Assembly: GCA_963770915.1 (NCBI GenBank)
Contig: CAVYRG010000001.1
Span: forward strand, 186,001 to 250,000
Direction of reading: 5' to 3'
Source: PALSA-270 sp963770915
GTDB lineage: Bacteria; Acidobacteriota; Terriglobia; Terriglobales; Acidobacteriaceae
DNA: 64,000 bases
Of the stretch, positions 7,996-18,143 are shown in pieces. The notes below the pieces were generated by a model. The model was not told where the DNA came from, did no database searches, and was given only the letters and a program-made list of their open reading frames with translations. Position 1 is the stretch's first letter, and each line of letters opens with the position of its first letter. A program made the translations under genes and the position numbers.

Positions 7996-8008
7996 AAGAG
8001 GAGGCGAT

Positions 8009-9463
8009 ATGTTTGGGGGAATTGCGTTACAGATTTGGGTCTTCGCAGGACTGGGCGTCATGGTCCTGTTATTCCTCATGAGCGGACTGGCGCGGCTTTA
8101 CCGCAAAGCCGGCCCGCACGAGGCGTTGGTCGTCTACGGCTTTCGCGGCACCCGCGTCGTCAAGGGCCACGGCACCATCATTTTTCCGATGGTGGAAAAT
8201 TGCCGCGGCTTATCGCTGGAGCTGATGTCGTTCGACGTGGCGCCGCAGCAGGATCTCTACACCAAGCAAGGCGTGGCGGTGACCGTTGAAGCCGTCGCAC
8301 AGATCAAAGTCAAGTCCGATACGGAGTCCGTGCTCACCGCGTCGGAACAGTTCCTCACCAAGAGCGATCAGGAGCGCGAAGGCTTGATCCGGCTGGTGAT
8401 GGAGGGCCATCTGCGCGGCATCATCGGTCAGCTGACGGTGGAAGAAATCGTCAAGCAGCCGGAGATGGTTTCCGACCGCATGCGCTCTACCTGCGCCGAC
8501 GACATGAACAAGATGGGGCTGGAAGTCATCTCGTTCACCATCAAAGAGGTTCGCGACAAGAACGAATACATCACCAACATGGGCAAGCCGGACGTGGCGC
8601 GCATCAAGCGCGACGCAGATGTCGCGACCGTCGAGGCCGAGCGTGACACCGCCATCCGCCGCGCTCTCGCTACGCGAGAAGCGGCTGTCGCCAAGGCGCA
8701 GGCCGACCAGGAACGGGTTTTGGCAGAAACGCTTTCTCTCGCAAAACAGGCGGAAGCTCAGCGCGACATGGACGTGAAGAAAGCGCAATACCTCGAAGTC
8801 ACCAAGCGGCAGCAGGCGCAGGCTGACAAAGCCTATGACATTCAGACCAACATCATGCAGCAGCAAGTCGTGGCTGAGCAGGTGAAGGTGCAGCAAGTCG
8901 AGAAAGAGCAACAGATCAAAGTGCAGGAAGCCGAGATCAATCGGCGCGAAAAAGAACTGATCGCGACGGTGCTGAAGCAGGCGGAAATCGAGCGTCAACG
9001 CATCGAGACTCTAGCCGAAGCCGAAAAGCAGCGCCTGACAGTCGAAGCCGAAGGCCACGCGTCTTCGATTCGCGCGCAGGGCGAAGCCGAAGCGGAAATC
9101 ATTTTCAAGAAGGGGGAAGCGGAGGCCAAGGCAATGAGTGTCAAGGCCGAGGCTTACCAGGAATACAACCAGGCGGCAGTGATCGACAAGCTGTTCGCCA
9201 GCATGCCCGAAGTGGTGAAGGCGCTGGCGAGCCCGTTGGCCAATGTGGACAAGATCACCATTGTCTCCACCGGAAATGGCGATGCCGCCGGCATGAACAA
9301 AATCACCGGCGACATCACCAAGATGGCGGCGCAGGTGCCGGCATTGTTCGAGACGCTCTCGGGAATGCCGCTGTCTGAACTGCTTGGCAAAGTGCGGCAG
9401 ATCGGCGACAAGACGGCAAGGCCCGATGCGTTACCACCCAATGGCGGAACAGCGAAGAAGTGA
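8009..9463 (+). CDS. Flotillin-family SPFH protein (YqiK-like)
   Basis: A 484-residue protein with one N-terminal TM (about 4-26) and an SPFH/band-7 domain (about 30-200, including PHEALVVYGFRGTRVVKG and AVTVEAVAQIKV). A long Ala/Glu/Lys-rich coiled coil (about 205-390) contains the AEAEIIFKKGEAEAKAM repeats of flotillins, and the C-terminal region is Gly/Met-containing. Flotillins form oligomeric cages or microdomain scaffolds at the inner membrane. A strong AGAGGAGG site precedes the ATG. The gene is in operon with an NfeD-like protein upstream and PspA downstream, a grouping typical of membrane-stress systems. Confidence 0.93.
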   Translation: MFGGIALQIWVFAGLGVMVLLFLMSGLARLYRKAGPHEALVVYGFRGTRVVKGHGTIIFPMVENCRGLSLELMSFDVAPQQDLYTKQGVAVTVEAVAQIKVKSDTESVLTASEQFLTKSDQEREGLIRLVMEGHLRGIIGQLTVEEIVKQPEMVSDRMRSTCADDMNKMGLEVISFTIKEVRDKNEYITNMGKPDVARIKRDADVATVEAERDTAIRRALATREAAVAKAQADQERVLAETLSLAKQAEAQRDMDVKKAQYLEVTKRQQAQADKAYDIQTNIMQQQVVAEQVKVQQVEKEQQIKVQEAEINRREKELIATVLKQAEIERQRIETLAEAEKQRLTVEAEGHASSIRAQGEAEAEIIFKKGEAEAKAMSVKAEAYQEYNQAAVIDKLFASMPEVVKALASPLANVDKITIVSTGNGDAAGMNKITGDITKMAAQVPALFETLSGMPLSELLGKVRQIGDKTARPDALPPNGGTAKK

Positions 9464-9473
9464 CCGAGGGAAT

Positions 9474-9668
9474 ATGAAGAAACCATTCCTACAGATCGGA
9501 GCCGGCGTCGGGCTCGGTGTGGTGGTCGGGGCAGCGACGGCGGTGATCCTGGGCAGCGGAGGCGCATGGCTGGCCGTCGGGATTGCTCTCGGCATCGCCA
9601 TCGGCGCCGCCATGTTCCGCAGGAATCACGGCGGCGAAGTTGAAACAAAACGGCTGAAAGCGGATTGA
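9474..9668 (+). CDS. Small Gly/Ala-rich membrane protein
   Basis: The ATG at 9474, with a GAGGGA site before it, gives 64 residues. Two glycine-zipper-like hydrophobic stretches (IGAGVGLGVVVGAATAVIL and WLAVGIALGIAIGAAMF) form a helical hairpin, ending in a charged cytosolic tail. No family was recognised. It lies 10 bases after flotillin and 48 before pspA, so it is probably co-expressed. PspA and LiaI-type systems often carry such two-TM partners that recruit the scaffold to the membrane; that role here is inference. Confidence 0.7.
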   Translation: MKKPFLQIGAGVGLGVVVGAATAVILGSGGAWLAVGIALGIAIGAAMFRRNHGGEVETKRLKAD

Positions 9669-9716
9669 CGAGCGATGGAGTAGCAAGGCGAGTTCAAGGA
9701 GAAAAGGAGTCCCATC

Positions 9717-10376
9717 ATGGCATTACTAGAGCGAGTCTCAACACTGGTTCGGGCGAATCTCAACGACCTGATCGACAAGGCCGAGCACCCGGAAAAGATG
9801 ATCAAGCAGGTGATCCTCGACATGCAGAACCAGCTTCTGCAGGTCAAGACGCAGGTGGCCATCGCCATCGCCGACCAGCACCTGCTGGAAACCAAGCAGA
9901 AAGAAAACCAAGACCACGTGGCCGAGTGGATGCGCAAGGCCGAACTCGCCGTCGATAAGAAACAGGACGACCTGGCCCGCGCCTCCTTGCAGCGCGTAGA
10001 GAGCTATCGCGAGCTGACCGAGGGCTTCGCGCAGCAGGTGACCGACCAGAAAGCACAGGTGGAAAACTTGAAGACCGCGTTGCGTCAACTGGAGCAGAAG
10101 TTGGCTGAAGCGCAGGCGAAGGCCGATTTGCTGATTACCCAGCATCGCCGCGCGCGCGCCCTCGGCAAGGCCAGCGATGCGAAAATGGCTGGCAGCAACG
10201 GATCGAGCGCGGGAGCCTTCGACCGCATGAAACGCAAAGTGGCCAGCGAGTCAGCACTCAGCCAGGCCAAATCCGAACTCGCCGCCGAAGATGTGGAAGG
10301 CCGCCTGGCGGAATTGGAGAAAGAAGACCGCATCGAGCAGTTGCTGGTAGAGCTGAAGGCGAAGCGAGGAGCGTAA
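9717..10376 (+). CDS. pspA: PspA/IM30 (ESCRT-III-like) membrane-maintenance protein
   Basis: A 219-residue, almost entirely helical coiled-coil protein with the family's N-terminal amphipathic start (MALLERVSTLVRANLNDLID) and the adjacent EHPEKMIKQVILDMQ motif. PspA binds stressed inner membrane, oligomerises into rods or scaffolds, and limits proton leakage. The length is normal and a good AAGGAG site precedes it. In this genome it sits behind XRE-NfeD-DUF1648-flotillin rather than pspF/pspBC, so control is probably by the XRE protein. A GC-rich hairpin follows the stop. Confidence 0.93.
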   Translation: MALLERVSTLVRANLNDLIDKAEHPEKMIKQVILDMQNQLLQVKTQVAIAIADQHLLETKQKENQDHVAEWMRKAELAVDKKQDDLARASLQRVESYRELTEGFAQQVTDQKAQVENLKTALRQLEQKLAEAQAKADLLITQHRRARALGKASDAKMAGSNGSSAGAFDRMKRKVASESALSQAKSELAAEDVEGRLAELEKEDRIEQLLVELKAKRGA

Positions 10377-10386
10377 CTTCCGTGTG

Positions 10387-10408
10387 GGGCGGGCGCCCTC
10401 GCCCGCCC
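10387..10408. repeat. GC-rich intergenic hairpin
   Basis: GGGCGGGC and GCCCGCCC are separated by six bases, giving a very stable stem between pspA and the next small gene. There is no T-run. It may attenuate transcription or protect the pspA message end, or be an interspersed repeat. Confidence 0.5.
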
Positions 10409-10445
10409 GGCAGCCGCCATGCATTAGTCTCGGGGAGGTCGCACG

Positions 10446-10697
10446 ATGAACAAACTGCCGAACGCGAGTTCGCGGTGGCATCCCGGAATCACGATGCACA
10501 AGATACCGGTCGCCGGTTTGGGTGGGCTGATATTTGCGGTAGGCATTGTCGTGTTGGCCCTGGTGGGCCTTTCCATTGCGAAATGGTTTCTTGCAGGAGC
10601 AGTGCTGCTGGGCCTGCTCATCGCTGGCATACTGCGATTAATCCGAAGACTGCGCCCGCAAACTGAGGTCGAAGAGGTCGAACTGAAGCTCGAGTAA
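10446..10697 (+). CDS. Small two-TM membrane protein at end of PspA cluster
   Basis: An 83-residue protein preceded by a GGGGAGG site. After a short polar N-terminus come two hydrophobic stretches (VAGLGGLIFAVGIVVLALVGLSIA and FLAGAVLLGLLIAGILRLI), then a charged tail rich in Glu. No family was recognised. Its orientation and position 69 bases after pspA suggest it belongs to the same cluster, perhaps as a membrane partner. An internal ATG 17 codons in is a possible alternative start. Confidence 0.65.
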   Translation: MNKLPNASSRWHPGITMHKIPVAGLGGLIFAVGIVVLALVGLSIAKWFLAGAVLLGLLIAGILRLIRRLRPQTEVEEVELKLE

Positions 10698-10791
10698 GAC
10701 AAGCGTGGCTAGTCAATTCTCGTCGTCCCCAGAGCCTCGGAATCGACTCGCATGGGCGGTCTAGGCGTCTGCTTCGTCGCACTCCGCGCAG

Positions 10792-12909
10792 CTACCGCTT
10801 TCCTCCCATCGCCTTCCGGTAGTCATCTGCCGTGGTGCGGTAGCAGGGAAGCACGGTATTTAGGCCGTCGGGAGTCAGCGCCTCGGAATCGAGCGGCACT
10901 TTGGAATCGGGGTCGCCATCCCCTGTGGGCGAGAGGTTCATGTGCTGGATCGATTCGTCGCAGGCTCGATCGCGCGTGGCCCGCAGCTTGTAGATCCGCG
11001 AAGAGTCGGGATGAAATTCGGAAAGCCGCGGCTGATAGGGCAGGAACCAATACACCAGTTTGATGAGCTGCAGACGATGGTCACTCAGCTGCCGCTCAGC
11101 CACAAAAACTTCATAGCTGGATGAAAACGAAGTCCCTGGCAAAGCGAACGCCAAAGCAACGATTTTCATCGGCAATTCTTCCACTTCAGGCCTCATCTCG
11201 GAGGAGCTGGTTTCTCCGCCCTCGACCGACGGCGGTGGTGGCACGGCTTGCGTGAAAGCCTCTTCGGGCCCGCCGCTGTAACCGCGGCCACCCGATCCGC
11301 CTACCGACGGCGCAGGTGCAACCGCCGAGCCGCCATCGCCTCCAAGGCCTCCGCCGCCTGGACCGCCAAGCCTTCCAGCGCCGTCGACGGAAGGAGGCGG
11401 CGGCACTGCCCCTACTCCAGAACCTCCAGGCCCTCCGCCCAAACCTCTGCCTCCGCCCCTCAAACCTCCAGCGCCGCCGAGCCCTGGCGATGGCGGAACC
11501 GCCGCCATTTCGCTTCCTCTACCAAAGCCTCGACCGCCCCGGCCCTTACCGCCCGAGCCACCGCCAAGCCTTCCATCGCCCGCAACCGAAGGGGGCGGGG
11601 GCACTGCGGCCATGCCTGAGGCTGAGCCCAGACCTCCAGCTCCGCGACCCGAACCGTGACCGCCGCGGCCACCTCCACCGAATCCTCCCACTCCGCCAAT
11701 TGAAGGTGCGGGCGGCACGGCTGCCACGCCGGAGCCGCCAGGCATTCCTCCGCCTCCGCGCAAGGTCAGGCCGCCTGCGCTCGCCACCGATGGAGCCGGC
11801 GGCACCGCCGCAGTGCCAAACCCTAAGCCGCGGCCGGAGCCCGAACCCGCCCCCGCTCCGGAGCCACCGACCGAGGGTGGAGGGGGAACAACCGCTACCG
11901 CGCCCGCGCCACCGAGCCCTGCTTTCCCGGACCCTGAGCCACGGCCAACGCCCTCAACGGGCAGTTTCGGCGCCGGCGCCACGACTTCGACGTCCATCCC
12001 CAGTCCCGCGCTTTCGCTGGCACTTCCGCCAGTGCCCCGCACACCCACCGAACCGGGCAACGACGGAGACGGCGCAACCGCGCGAGCTTGCGGCGCAGCC
12101 AGGCCACGTCTTCCTGTAATTCCCCCAACGCTGGGTGCCGGCGCGACCGCGGCCTGTTGGAATCCTCCGGGCCTCTTTGATCTAGCGGCCCCGACTCCGC
12201 CTTGCATATTAGGCGCGGGCGCGACAACTTCCACGTTAAACGGGTCGTCATGCCGGGAACCGCCTTCGCGAACCTTGGGAGGCGGTCCGATGACCGAGGC
12301 GCCGAGCGAAGGAGCTTTGCGCTGTAATCCTGCCTCAGTTGCTGCGAAAGGCACAGCCGGGGCGACGGGATCGGCGGCCGGAACATTGGGCAGCGCTGAG
12401 GGTTTGGTGACCTCCGCGAGATCGGGAGGCGTGACAATTCCGCGCGATCTCCGCGCGGCTTCGCGAGCCACCTGCATAGCGTGCTCAAGTTCCGGCGTCC
12501 GCGCTCTCCTCGCAGGCATTTTAGGAGGGCTGCTCTTATTGGAAGGAAAAGCCGGATCGGGACGATAGTAGGCGACGTAATTCTCCGTGCTTAGCGCCGC
12601 CATCTGCCTGCGCGGCGGCCCAAAAATTGGAGAAAGAAGAACTACCCCAAGCAACAGCGCCACATGCCAGAGTGCAGATTCCAGCATCGCCCCCCAAGGC
12701 ATACCTGTACGGACGAAAACGTCATGCCAGTAGGGTGCGGGCTTGGAGGACAGTTTGAGCGGCGGAAGCCGACGAGGCAGCAGCAGATCGCTCAGATTGC
12801 GGAAGAAAACGCGATATCGAGGCTCCAGCTCAACCAGCAGTCTCGGTCCGGGTGGACCCTGCCGGCGAGCGTTCCTCGTTGAATCCAGTAGTGTCGAGCC
12901 ATTGCCCAT
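10792..12909 (-). CDS. TonB-like protein with long Gly/Pro repeat region and no TonB C-domain
   Basis: A 705-residue protein. Residues about 35-97 (FFRNLSDLLLPRRLPPLKL, SKPAPY, then a TM at 77-97) match the N-terminus of the TonB protein at 49967 (FVRNVDEFFFPKKLPPLVL, SKPVP, TM). Residues about 215-580 contain some 12 units built on a VPPPPSVGG / VAPAPSVGG core separated by Gly/Arg/Ser-rich spacers of 20-40 residues. The C-terminal 110 residues are non-repetitive and contain three cysteines, but lack the YP..A...G / V..SSG..LD pattern of TonB. It is presumably an inner-membrane protein spanning the periplasm. The function is unknown and the repeat is likely an extended spacer. Confidence 0.8.
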   Translation of the reverse strand: MGNGSTLLDSTRNARRQGPPGPRLLVELEPRYRVFFRNLSDLLLPRRLPPLKLSSKPAPYWHDVFVRTGMPWGAMLESALWHVALLLGVVLLSPIFGPPRRQMAALSTENYVAYYRPDPAFPSNKSSPPKMPARRARTPELEHAMQVAREAARRSRGIVTPPDLAEVTKPSALPNVPAADPVAPAVPFAATEAGLQRKAPSLGASVIGPPPKVREGGSRHDDPFNVEVVAPAPNMQGGVGAARSKRPGGFQQAAVAPAPSVGGITGRRGLAAPQARAVAPSPSLPGSVGVRGTGGSASESAGLGMDVEVVAPAPKLPVEGVGRGSGSGKAGLGGAGAVAVVPPPPSVGGSGAGAGSGSGRGLGFGTAAVPPAPSVASAGGLTLRGGGGMPGGSGVAAVPPAPSIGGVGGFGGGGRGGHGSGRGAGGLGSASGMAAVPPPPSVAGDGRLGGGSGGKGRGGRGFGRGSEMAAVPPSPGLGGAGGLRGGGRGLGGGPGGSGVGAVPPPPSVDGAGRLGGPGGGGLGGDGGSAVAPAPSVGGSGGRGYSGGPEEAFTQAVPPPPSVEGGETSSSEMRPEVEELPMKIVALAFALPGTSFSSSYEVFVAERQLSDHRLQLIKLVYWFLPYQPRLSEFHPDSSRIYKLRATRDRACDESIQHMNLSPTGDGDPDSKVPLDSEALTPDGLNTVLPCYRTTADDYRKAMGGKR
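11220..12240 (-). repeat. Degenerate protein-coding tandem repeats (VPPPPSVGG units)
   Basis: About 12 imperfect copies of a unit encoding [AV]-V-[PA]-P-[PA]-P-S-[VIL]-x-G-x-G followed by a Gly-rich spacer. Examples are AVPPAPSIGGVGG, AVPPPPSVDGAG and VVPPPPSVGGSG. Spacer length varies. The DNA is extremely GC-rich, which creates long open frames on the other strand that are not genes. Confidence 0.85.
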
Positions 12910-13025
12910 AAGGCCGACTGGTGGCGCAGGTTTCGGTCATTATAGCTGAGCGGAAAGCGCGAAAGGGCGCACATTAGGTCACGCTCGCGGCTGCCCTTGC
13001 GAGCAAAAGCCCCAGCATCTGTGGC

Positions 13026-14423
13026 CTAGCCCTCGGTTCCTGTGTGCTTTGGCTTCGACGTGCTGGCCTCGTCGTCAGTGGGCTCCTCACCCCAGTCCAA
13101 GGCCAACGTGCGGGTCGTAGTTTCAATAGGCTCGATCTCAGGAATCTCATCGGTCACCGGAGCGCCCAGTTCCGCGAATCGCCGGGCGGAAACCATCACG
13201 CGGGTTTCCAGCGTGCCGACCGCTTTGTTGTAGCTCTCGACCGCCCGGTCTAGTCCTCTGCCAGCGGCTTCCAGATGGCCGGCCAGGCTGCGCAATCGGT
13301 CGTGCAGCTCTTTTCCAAGATTGCTGATTTCCTGCGCCGTGCGCGCCAGCTTCTCCTGGTTCCATCCGTAAGCCACAGCTTTGAGCAGCGCGATCAAGGT
13401 TGTGGGAGATGCGGGAATCACCCGCATCCCCACTCCCTGTTCGATCAACGCCGGATCCTGCTCCAGGGCGGCGCTGAAAAATGTTTCGCCCGGCAAAAAC
13501 ATCACGACGAATTCCGGCGAAGCCTCGAACTGTTCCCAATACTTCTTGTTGCCGAGCCGCAACATGTGATCGCGCACTTGCCGGGCGTGGTCAGCAAGAA
13601 GGTTGCGGCGAAGCTCCTCGTCGGTCGCGTCGATTGCTTGCAGGTAGGCTTGCAGAGGGGTTTTTGCATCCACCACAACCTGCTTGCCTCCGGGGAGCTT
13701 AACGATCAAATCGGGCCGCAGCCTGCCATCGCTGGTGGTCACGGTTTCCTGCTCGACGAAATCGCAGAAGGGAAGCATGCCGGCGATCTCGACCACGCGG
13801 CGCAGCTGAATTTCTCCCCAACGCCCGCGCACCGAAGGCGCACGCAGCGCCTTTACCAGGTTGCCGGTTTCGTTGCGCAATTGCTCCTGCGTGCCGATCA
13901 GCGATTGCACCTGCTCGGTCAAAGTCCCATAAGCATGGCTGCGGTCTTTTTCGATTTGCTGAATCTTCTCGTCCACCCTGCTCAGGGATTCTTGAATTGG
14001 CGCGACTAAGTGCTCCACCGCCTTATGACGCGCTTCCAGATCGCCCTTGGCCTCTCGCTGAAAGCCTTCCAGGCTTGTCTTTGCCAGCGCCAGAAACGAC
14101 TGGTTGTTGTTCTTCAGCGCCTCGGCCGCCAGGGCCTGGAATGCTTCCCGCAGTTGCTCGCTGGCGCGGTTGAGAATTTCGAGGTTTTTCTGGTTGGCCG
14201 CACGCTCGATCTCCAGCGTCTTGTTCAGCCCGGCAATTTCCTCGCGCAGTTTGACGTTGGCCTCGTGCTGAGTCGTCAGTTGATTTCGCGCCTCGGCCAA
14301 GTCCTTCGAAGCAGCATTCCACTGGGAATACAAGGTGGCGGCACGGGATCGCAGAGCTAGCGCCGCTACGACACCGCCGAAAAGGGCGCCCACCGCGAGA
14401 AGAACAATCTGTCCGATGCTCAT
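13026..14423 (-). CDS. rmuC: RmuC-family DNA recombination protein
   Basis: A 465-residue protein. An N-terminal TM (about 4-24) is followed by a long coiled coil (about 35-200). The conserved RmuC nuclease-like domain (about 205-390) contains RGRWGEIQLRRVVEIAGML, RPDLIVKLPGGKQVVVDAKTPL and ASPEFVVMFLPGE. RmuC proteins are membrane-anchored and limit inversions at short inverted repeats; the domain resembles restriction-endonuclease folds. Length is normal and there is no sign of disruption. It is read away from the phosphodiesterase gene with about 170 bases between them. Confidence 0.93.
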   Translation of the reverse strand: MSIGQIVLLAVGALFGGVVAALALRSRAATLYSQWNAASKDLAEARNQLTTQHEANVKLREEIAGLNKTLEIERAANQKNLEILNRASEQLREAFQALAAEALKNNNQSFLALAKTSLEGFQREAKGDLEARHKAVEHLVAPIQESLSRVDEKIQQIEKDRSHAYGTLTEQVQSLIGTQEQLRNETGNLVKALRAPSVRGRWGEIQLRRVVEIAGMLPFCDFVEQETVTTSDGRLRPDLIVKLPGGKQVVVDAKTPLQAYLQAIDATDEELRRNLLADHARQVRDHMLRLGNKKYWEQFEASPEFVVMFLPGETFFSAALEQDPALIEQGVGMRVIPASPTTLIALLKAVAYGWNQEKLARTAQEISNLGKELHDRLRSLAGHLEAAGRGLDRAVESYNKAVGTLETRVMVSARRFAELGAPVTDEIPEIEPIETTTRTLALDWGEEPTDDEASTSKPKHTGTEG

Positions 14424-14592
14424 AGGATTTCTGCTGCCTGAATTCTAGAAGCTGCGCGAGGCGAAGGAAAGTAGAAGTTTGGCTCCCGTAACGTTGAGTC
14501 TGCCGCCCGCATCTGTACAATGAAGGTTGAGACCAAGAGTGGAAAACCCCCTGGAAAGTTCTGACGCATGTACCGAGCCCTCGCAACAGGCA

Positions 14593-15891
14593 ATGCGTAC
14601 CTTCCGCCATCCGATTAAAACCATCCTAATCGTCTTCAGCTTTCTCCTGTGGCTGCTGAGCCCTTGCGCCCAGGCGGGTTCTCCCGTCATCACCGTCGAC
14701 CACGGGCCCAACGCCCCCGCCCAGCTTTCCAAACCCTACGTCATTCTGATTTCACTGGATGGCTTCCGCTACGATTACGCGCGGCTTTACCACGCCTCGA
14801 ATCTGCTCGACTTGGCGGCCCATGGGGCTAGCGCGCCTGAGGGCATGCTGCCCTCGTATCCCTCCATCACTTTTCCCAATCACTATTCGATCGTCACGGG
14901 CCTGTATCCGGAGCATCACGGAATTGTTGGCAACGCCTTTTACGACCCGGCGCGGCGCGAGATCTACGACTATCGCGATCCGAAAGCCGTGACTGATGGC
15001 ACCTGGTACGGCGGCACGCCGCTCTGGGTTTTGGCAGAGCAACAAGGTATGCGGTCGGCGTCGTTTTTCTGGGTAGGTTCGGAAGCCGAGATTCAGGGAA
15101 TTCATCCAACCTATTACTTGAAGTATGAAGAGAAAGTCCCTAATGATGAACGAGTTGATCAGGTGCTGGATTGGCTCCGCTTGCCCGCGGAAGAGCGGCC
15201 CCATTTCATCACCCTCTATTTTTCCGCAGTCGATCATGCGGGACACGATTACGGCCCGGAAAGCCCCGAGGTGGCGAAGGCAGTCCGCGAACTGGACGGC
15301 GAGATTGGCAGGCTCCGCCGCGGCATTCGCGAATTGAAATTGCCCGTAGATTTGATCGTCGTTGCCGACCACGGCATGGTCCAAGTGCAAGATGGCCCGG
15401 TAGCGTTAGAACAATTCGGCCTGAAGACAAGCTGGTTCGAAAAAGTTGTAGGGCTCAACCTGTATCCAAAATCAGACGCCGACGCCGAGCAAGCCTACGA
15501 AACATTGCTGGCCAAGAGCTCAAAATTCGTCGTGTACCGCCGCGCCCAGGTGCCCGCCGAGCTGCATTTTGAGTCGAATCCGCGAGAGGGCGATCCCATC
15601 GTTGTGGCGACCGGTCCGTACTTGATGCGTTTGAAAAATGATCCGGGAAAATCGCAGACGCCCGCTCCCGGCGCTCACGGATTCGATCCCCGCCGTGTCC
15701 CCGAGATGAAAGCTCTCTTCGTGGCCGCCGGACCGGACATTGTTCGTGGCGTCAAGGTGCCGTCGTTTGAGAATGTAAACTTGTATCCTCTGATCGCGCG
15801 AATCCTGGGCCTCGATATTTCCAACCTTAAGACTGGACCGATCGATGGCAAACTAAGCGTCCTGCAAGGCATATTGAAAGATTCGCACTGA
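14593..15891 (+). CDS. Secreted alkaline-phosphatase superfamily phosphodiesterase (ENPP-like)
   Basis: A 432-residue protein from ATG 14593, with a signal peptide (TILIVFSFLLWLLSPCAQA). The nucleotide pyrophosphatase/phosphodiesterase fold is visible: ISLDGFRYDY (first metal Asp), SYPSITFPNHYSIVTGLYPEHHGI (catalytic Thr-type motif), DHAGHDYGP and VVADHGMVQV (metal-binding Asp/His), and GAHGFD. It probably hydrolyses phosphodiester or pyrophosphate bonds in the periplasm; the substrate cannot be told. A TTG at 14527 would add 22 residues that do not look like part of a signal peptide. The CAP-domain gene follows after five bases, so the two are likely co-transcribed. Confidence 0.9.
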   Translation: MRTFRHPIKTILIVFSFLLWLLSPCAQAGSPVITVDHGPNAPAQLSKPYVILISLDGFRYDYARLYHASNLLDLAAHGASAPEGMLPSYPSITFPNHYSIVTGLYPEHHGIVGNAFYDPARREIYDYRDPKAVTDGTWYGGTPLWVLAEQQGMRSASFFWVGSEAEIQGIHPTYYLKYEEKVPNDERVDQVLDWLRLPAEERPHFITLYFSAVDHAGHDYGPESPEVAKAVRELDGEIGRLRRGIRELKLPVDLIVVADHGMVQVQDGPVALEQFGLKTSWFEKVVGLNLYPKSDADAEQAYETLLAKSSKFVVYRRAQVPAELHFESNPREGDPIVVATGPYLMRLKNDPGKSQTPAPGAHGFDPRRVPEMKALFVAAGPDIVRGVKVPSFENVNLYPLIARILGLDISNLKTGPIDGKLSVLQGILKDSH

Positions 15892-15896
15892 AACAG

Positions 15897-16736
15897 ATGC
15901 GGACTGAGCGCTCGATCTTGATCCTTGCGATGTTGGCAATCTGCTGCGTCTCCTTGTCGAGGCCCGCTTGCTCCCAATCTCATAGCGACAAGCCAAATGT
16001 CACCTACGACGAAAACGCCGAGCATGAGCTGCTGCAATTGGCCAATCAATCGCGCGCACAATCGCAGCTGGCCCCGCTCAAAATGGAGGACTGCCTAATC
16101 GCTGCGGCTCGCCGGCACGCAGTCGAGATGGCCGAGCATAATGATCTCTCCCATCAGCTCGCGGGTGAGCCTGAGCTGGCACAGCGGCTCGCCACCACCT
16201 GCCCACTGCACCTCGATCAGGTGGCGGAGAACATCGCGTTCTCAGGCACAGCCGCGGAAGCTCACGACGGTTTTATGCACTCGCCTGGGCACCGCGCGAA
16301 CCTGCTGGGGGCGTTTTACAACGTCGTGGGCATGGGAGTGGTGAAGTCGGGGTCGAGCCTGTACATTGTCGAGGATTTCGGCCACAGCCTACCGGATTAC
16401 TCGCTTCCCCAGGCGGCGGAGGTGGTGGCAAAGAGCGTCGCGCGGGCCCGTACTGCGGTGCGGCTGCCCGCAATCGAACAACGGACCGACAACGCGGCCC
16501 AGTCTGAAGCCTGTGAGCTTGCGCGCGCGGATTCTCTGCGGTCGAAATCGGCAGGCCGCCTGGGACAGCTGCGCTATGTTCTGCGCTTCTCTACCATGGA
16601 TCCGGGTGTTCTTCCTCCCGAAGGCGCAAAGGCGGTCGACGATCGCGCCGTCGATGCCTTTGCAGTCGGCGTCTGCTTCGCCCGCACCGCAAGCTATCCG
16701 AGCGGGGCTTATTGGGTGGTGCTGGTTCTGTACTAA
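15897..16736 (+). CDS. Secreted CAP-domain (SCP/PR-1-like) protein
   Basis: A 279-residue protein with an N-terminal signal peptide (ILILAMLAICCVSLSRPAC, with a possible lipobox-like cysteine). The CAP domain at about 42-160 carries LLQLANQSRAQSQLAPL, AARRHAVEMAEHNDLSH, VAENIAFSG and HSPGHRANLLGAFYNVVGMGVV, the usual His/Glu/His cleft residues. The remaining 120 residues form a second region with no recognised family (LRYVLRFSTMDPGVLPPEG). Bacterial CAP proteins are secreted and mostly uncharacterised. It starts five bases after the phosphodiesterase stop. Confidence 0.88.
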   Translation: MRTERSILILAMLAICCVSLSRPACSQSHSDKPNVTYDENAEHELLQLANQSRAQSQLAPLKMEDCLIAAARRHAVEMAEHNDLSHQLAGEPELAQRLATTCPLHLDQVAENIAFSGTAAEAHDGFMHSPGHRANLLGAFYNVVGMGVVKSGSSLYIVEDFGHSLPDYSLPQAAEVVAKSVARARTAVRLPAIEQRTDNAAQSEACELARADSLRSKSAGRLGQLRYVLRFSTMDPGVLPPEGAKAVDDRAVDAFAVGVCFARTASYPSGAYWVVLVLY

Positions 16737-16763
16737 ATGTGGAGGGACGTCCTGCCTTGGCGG

Positions 16764-18005
<1,242 letters not shown>

Positions 18006-18022
18006 ATGGGAATCTTCAGTTT

Positions 18023-18088
18023 AACATGCGGGCTGAAAGCAGCCGAAGGCTGCGCCTGCCTAGCGCACCATCCAGCGGCAGGCATGTT
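18023..18088. repeat. Structured intergenic segment upstream of ispG
   Basis: Outer arms AACATGC (18023-18029) and GCATGTT (18082-18088) enclose a small hairpin GGCTG-aaag-CAGCC and a GCC-gaa-GGC stem. It lies in the 5' region of the ispG transcript or between transcription units; no T-run is seen. The role is unknown and it could be an interspersed repeat. Confidence 0.35.
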
Positions 18089-18143
18089 CCGAGGTCAATG
18101 AGTGAAATCGGGATGTTTCAACAGCGATGGCCTGCTGGACGGC

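Noticed and set aside
11316..12568. Long plus-strand frames opposite the Gly/Pro repeat protein
   Set aside because: Extreme GC content of the repeats keeps several frames open. Only the minus frame has a TM, a conserved N-terminus and a regular repeat register.
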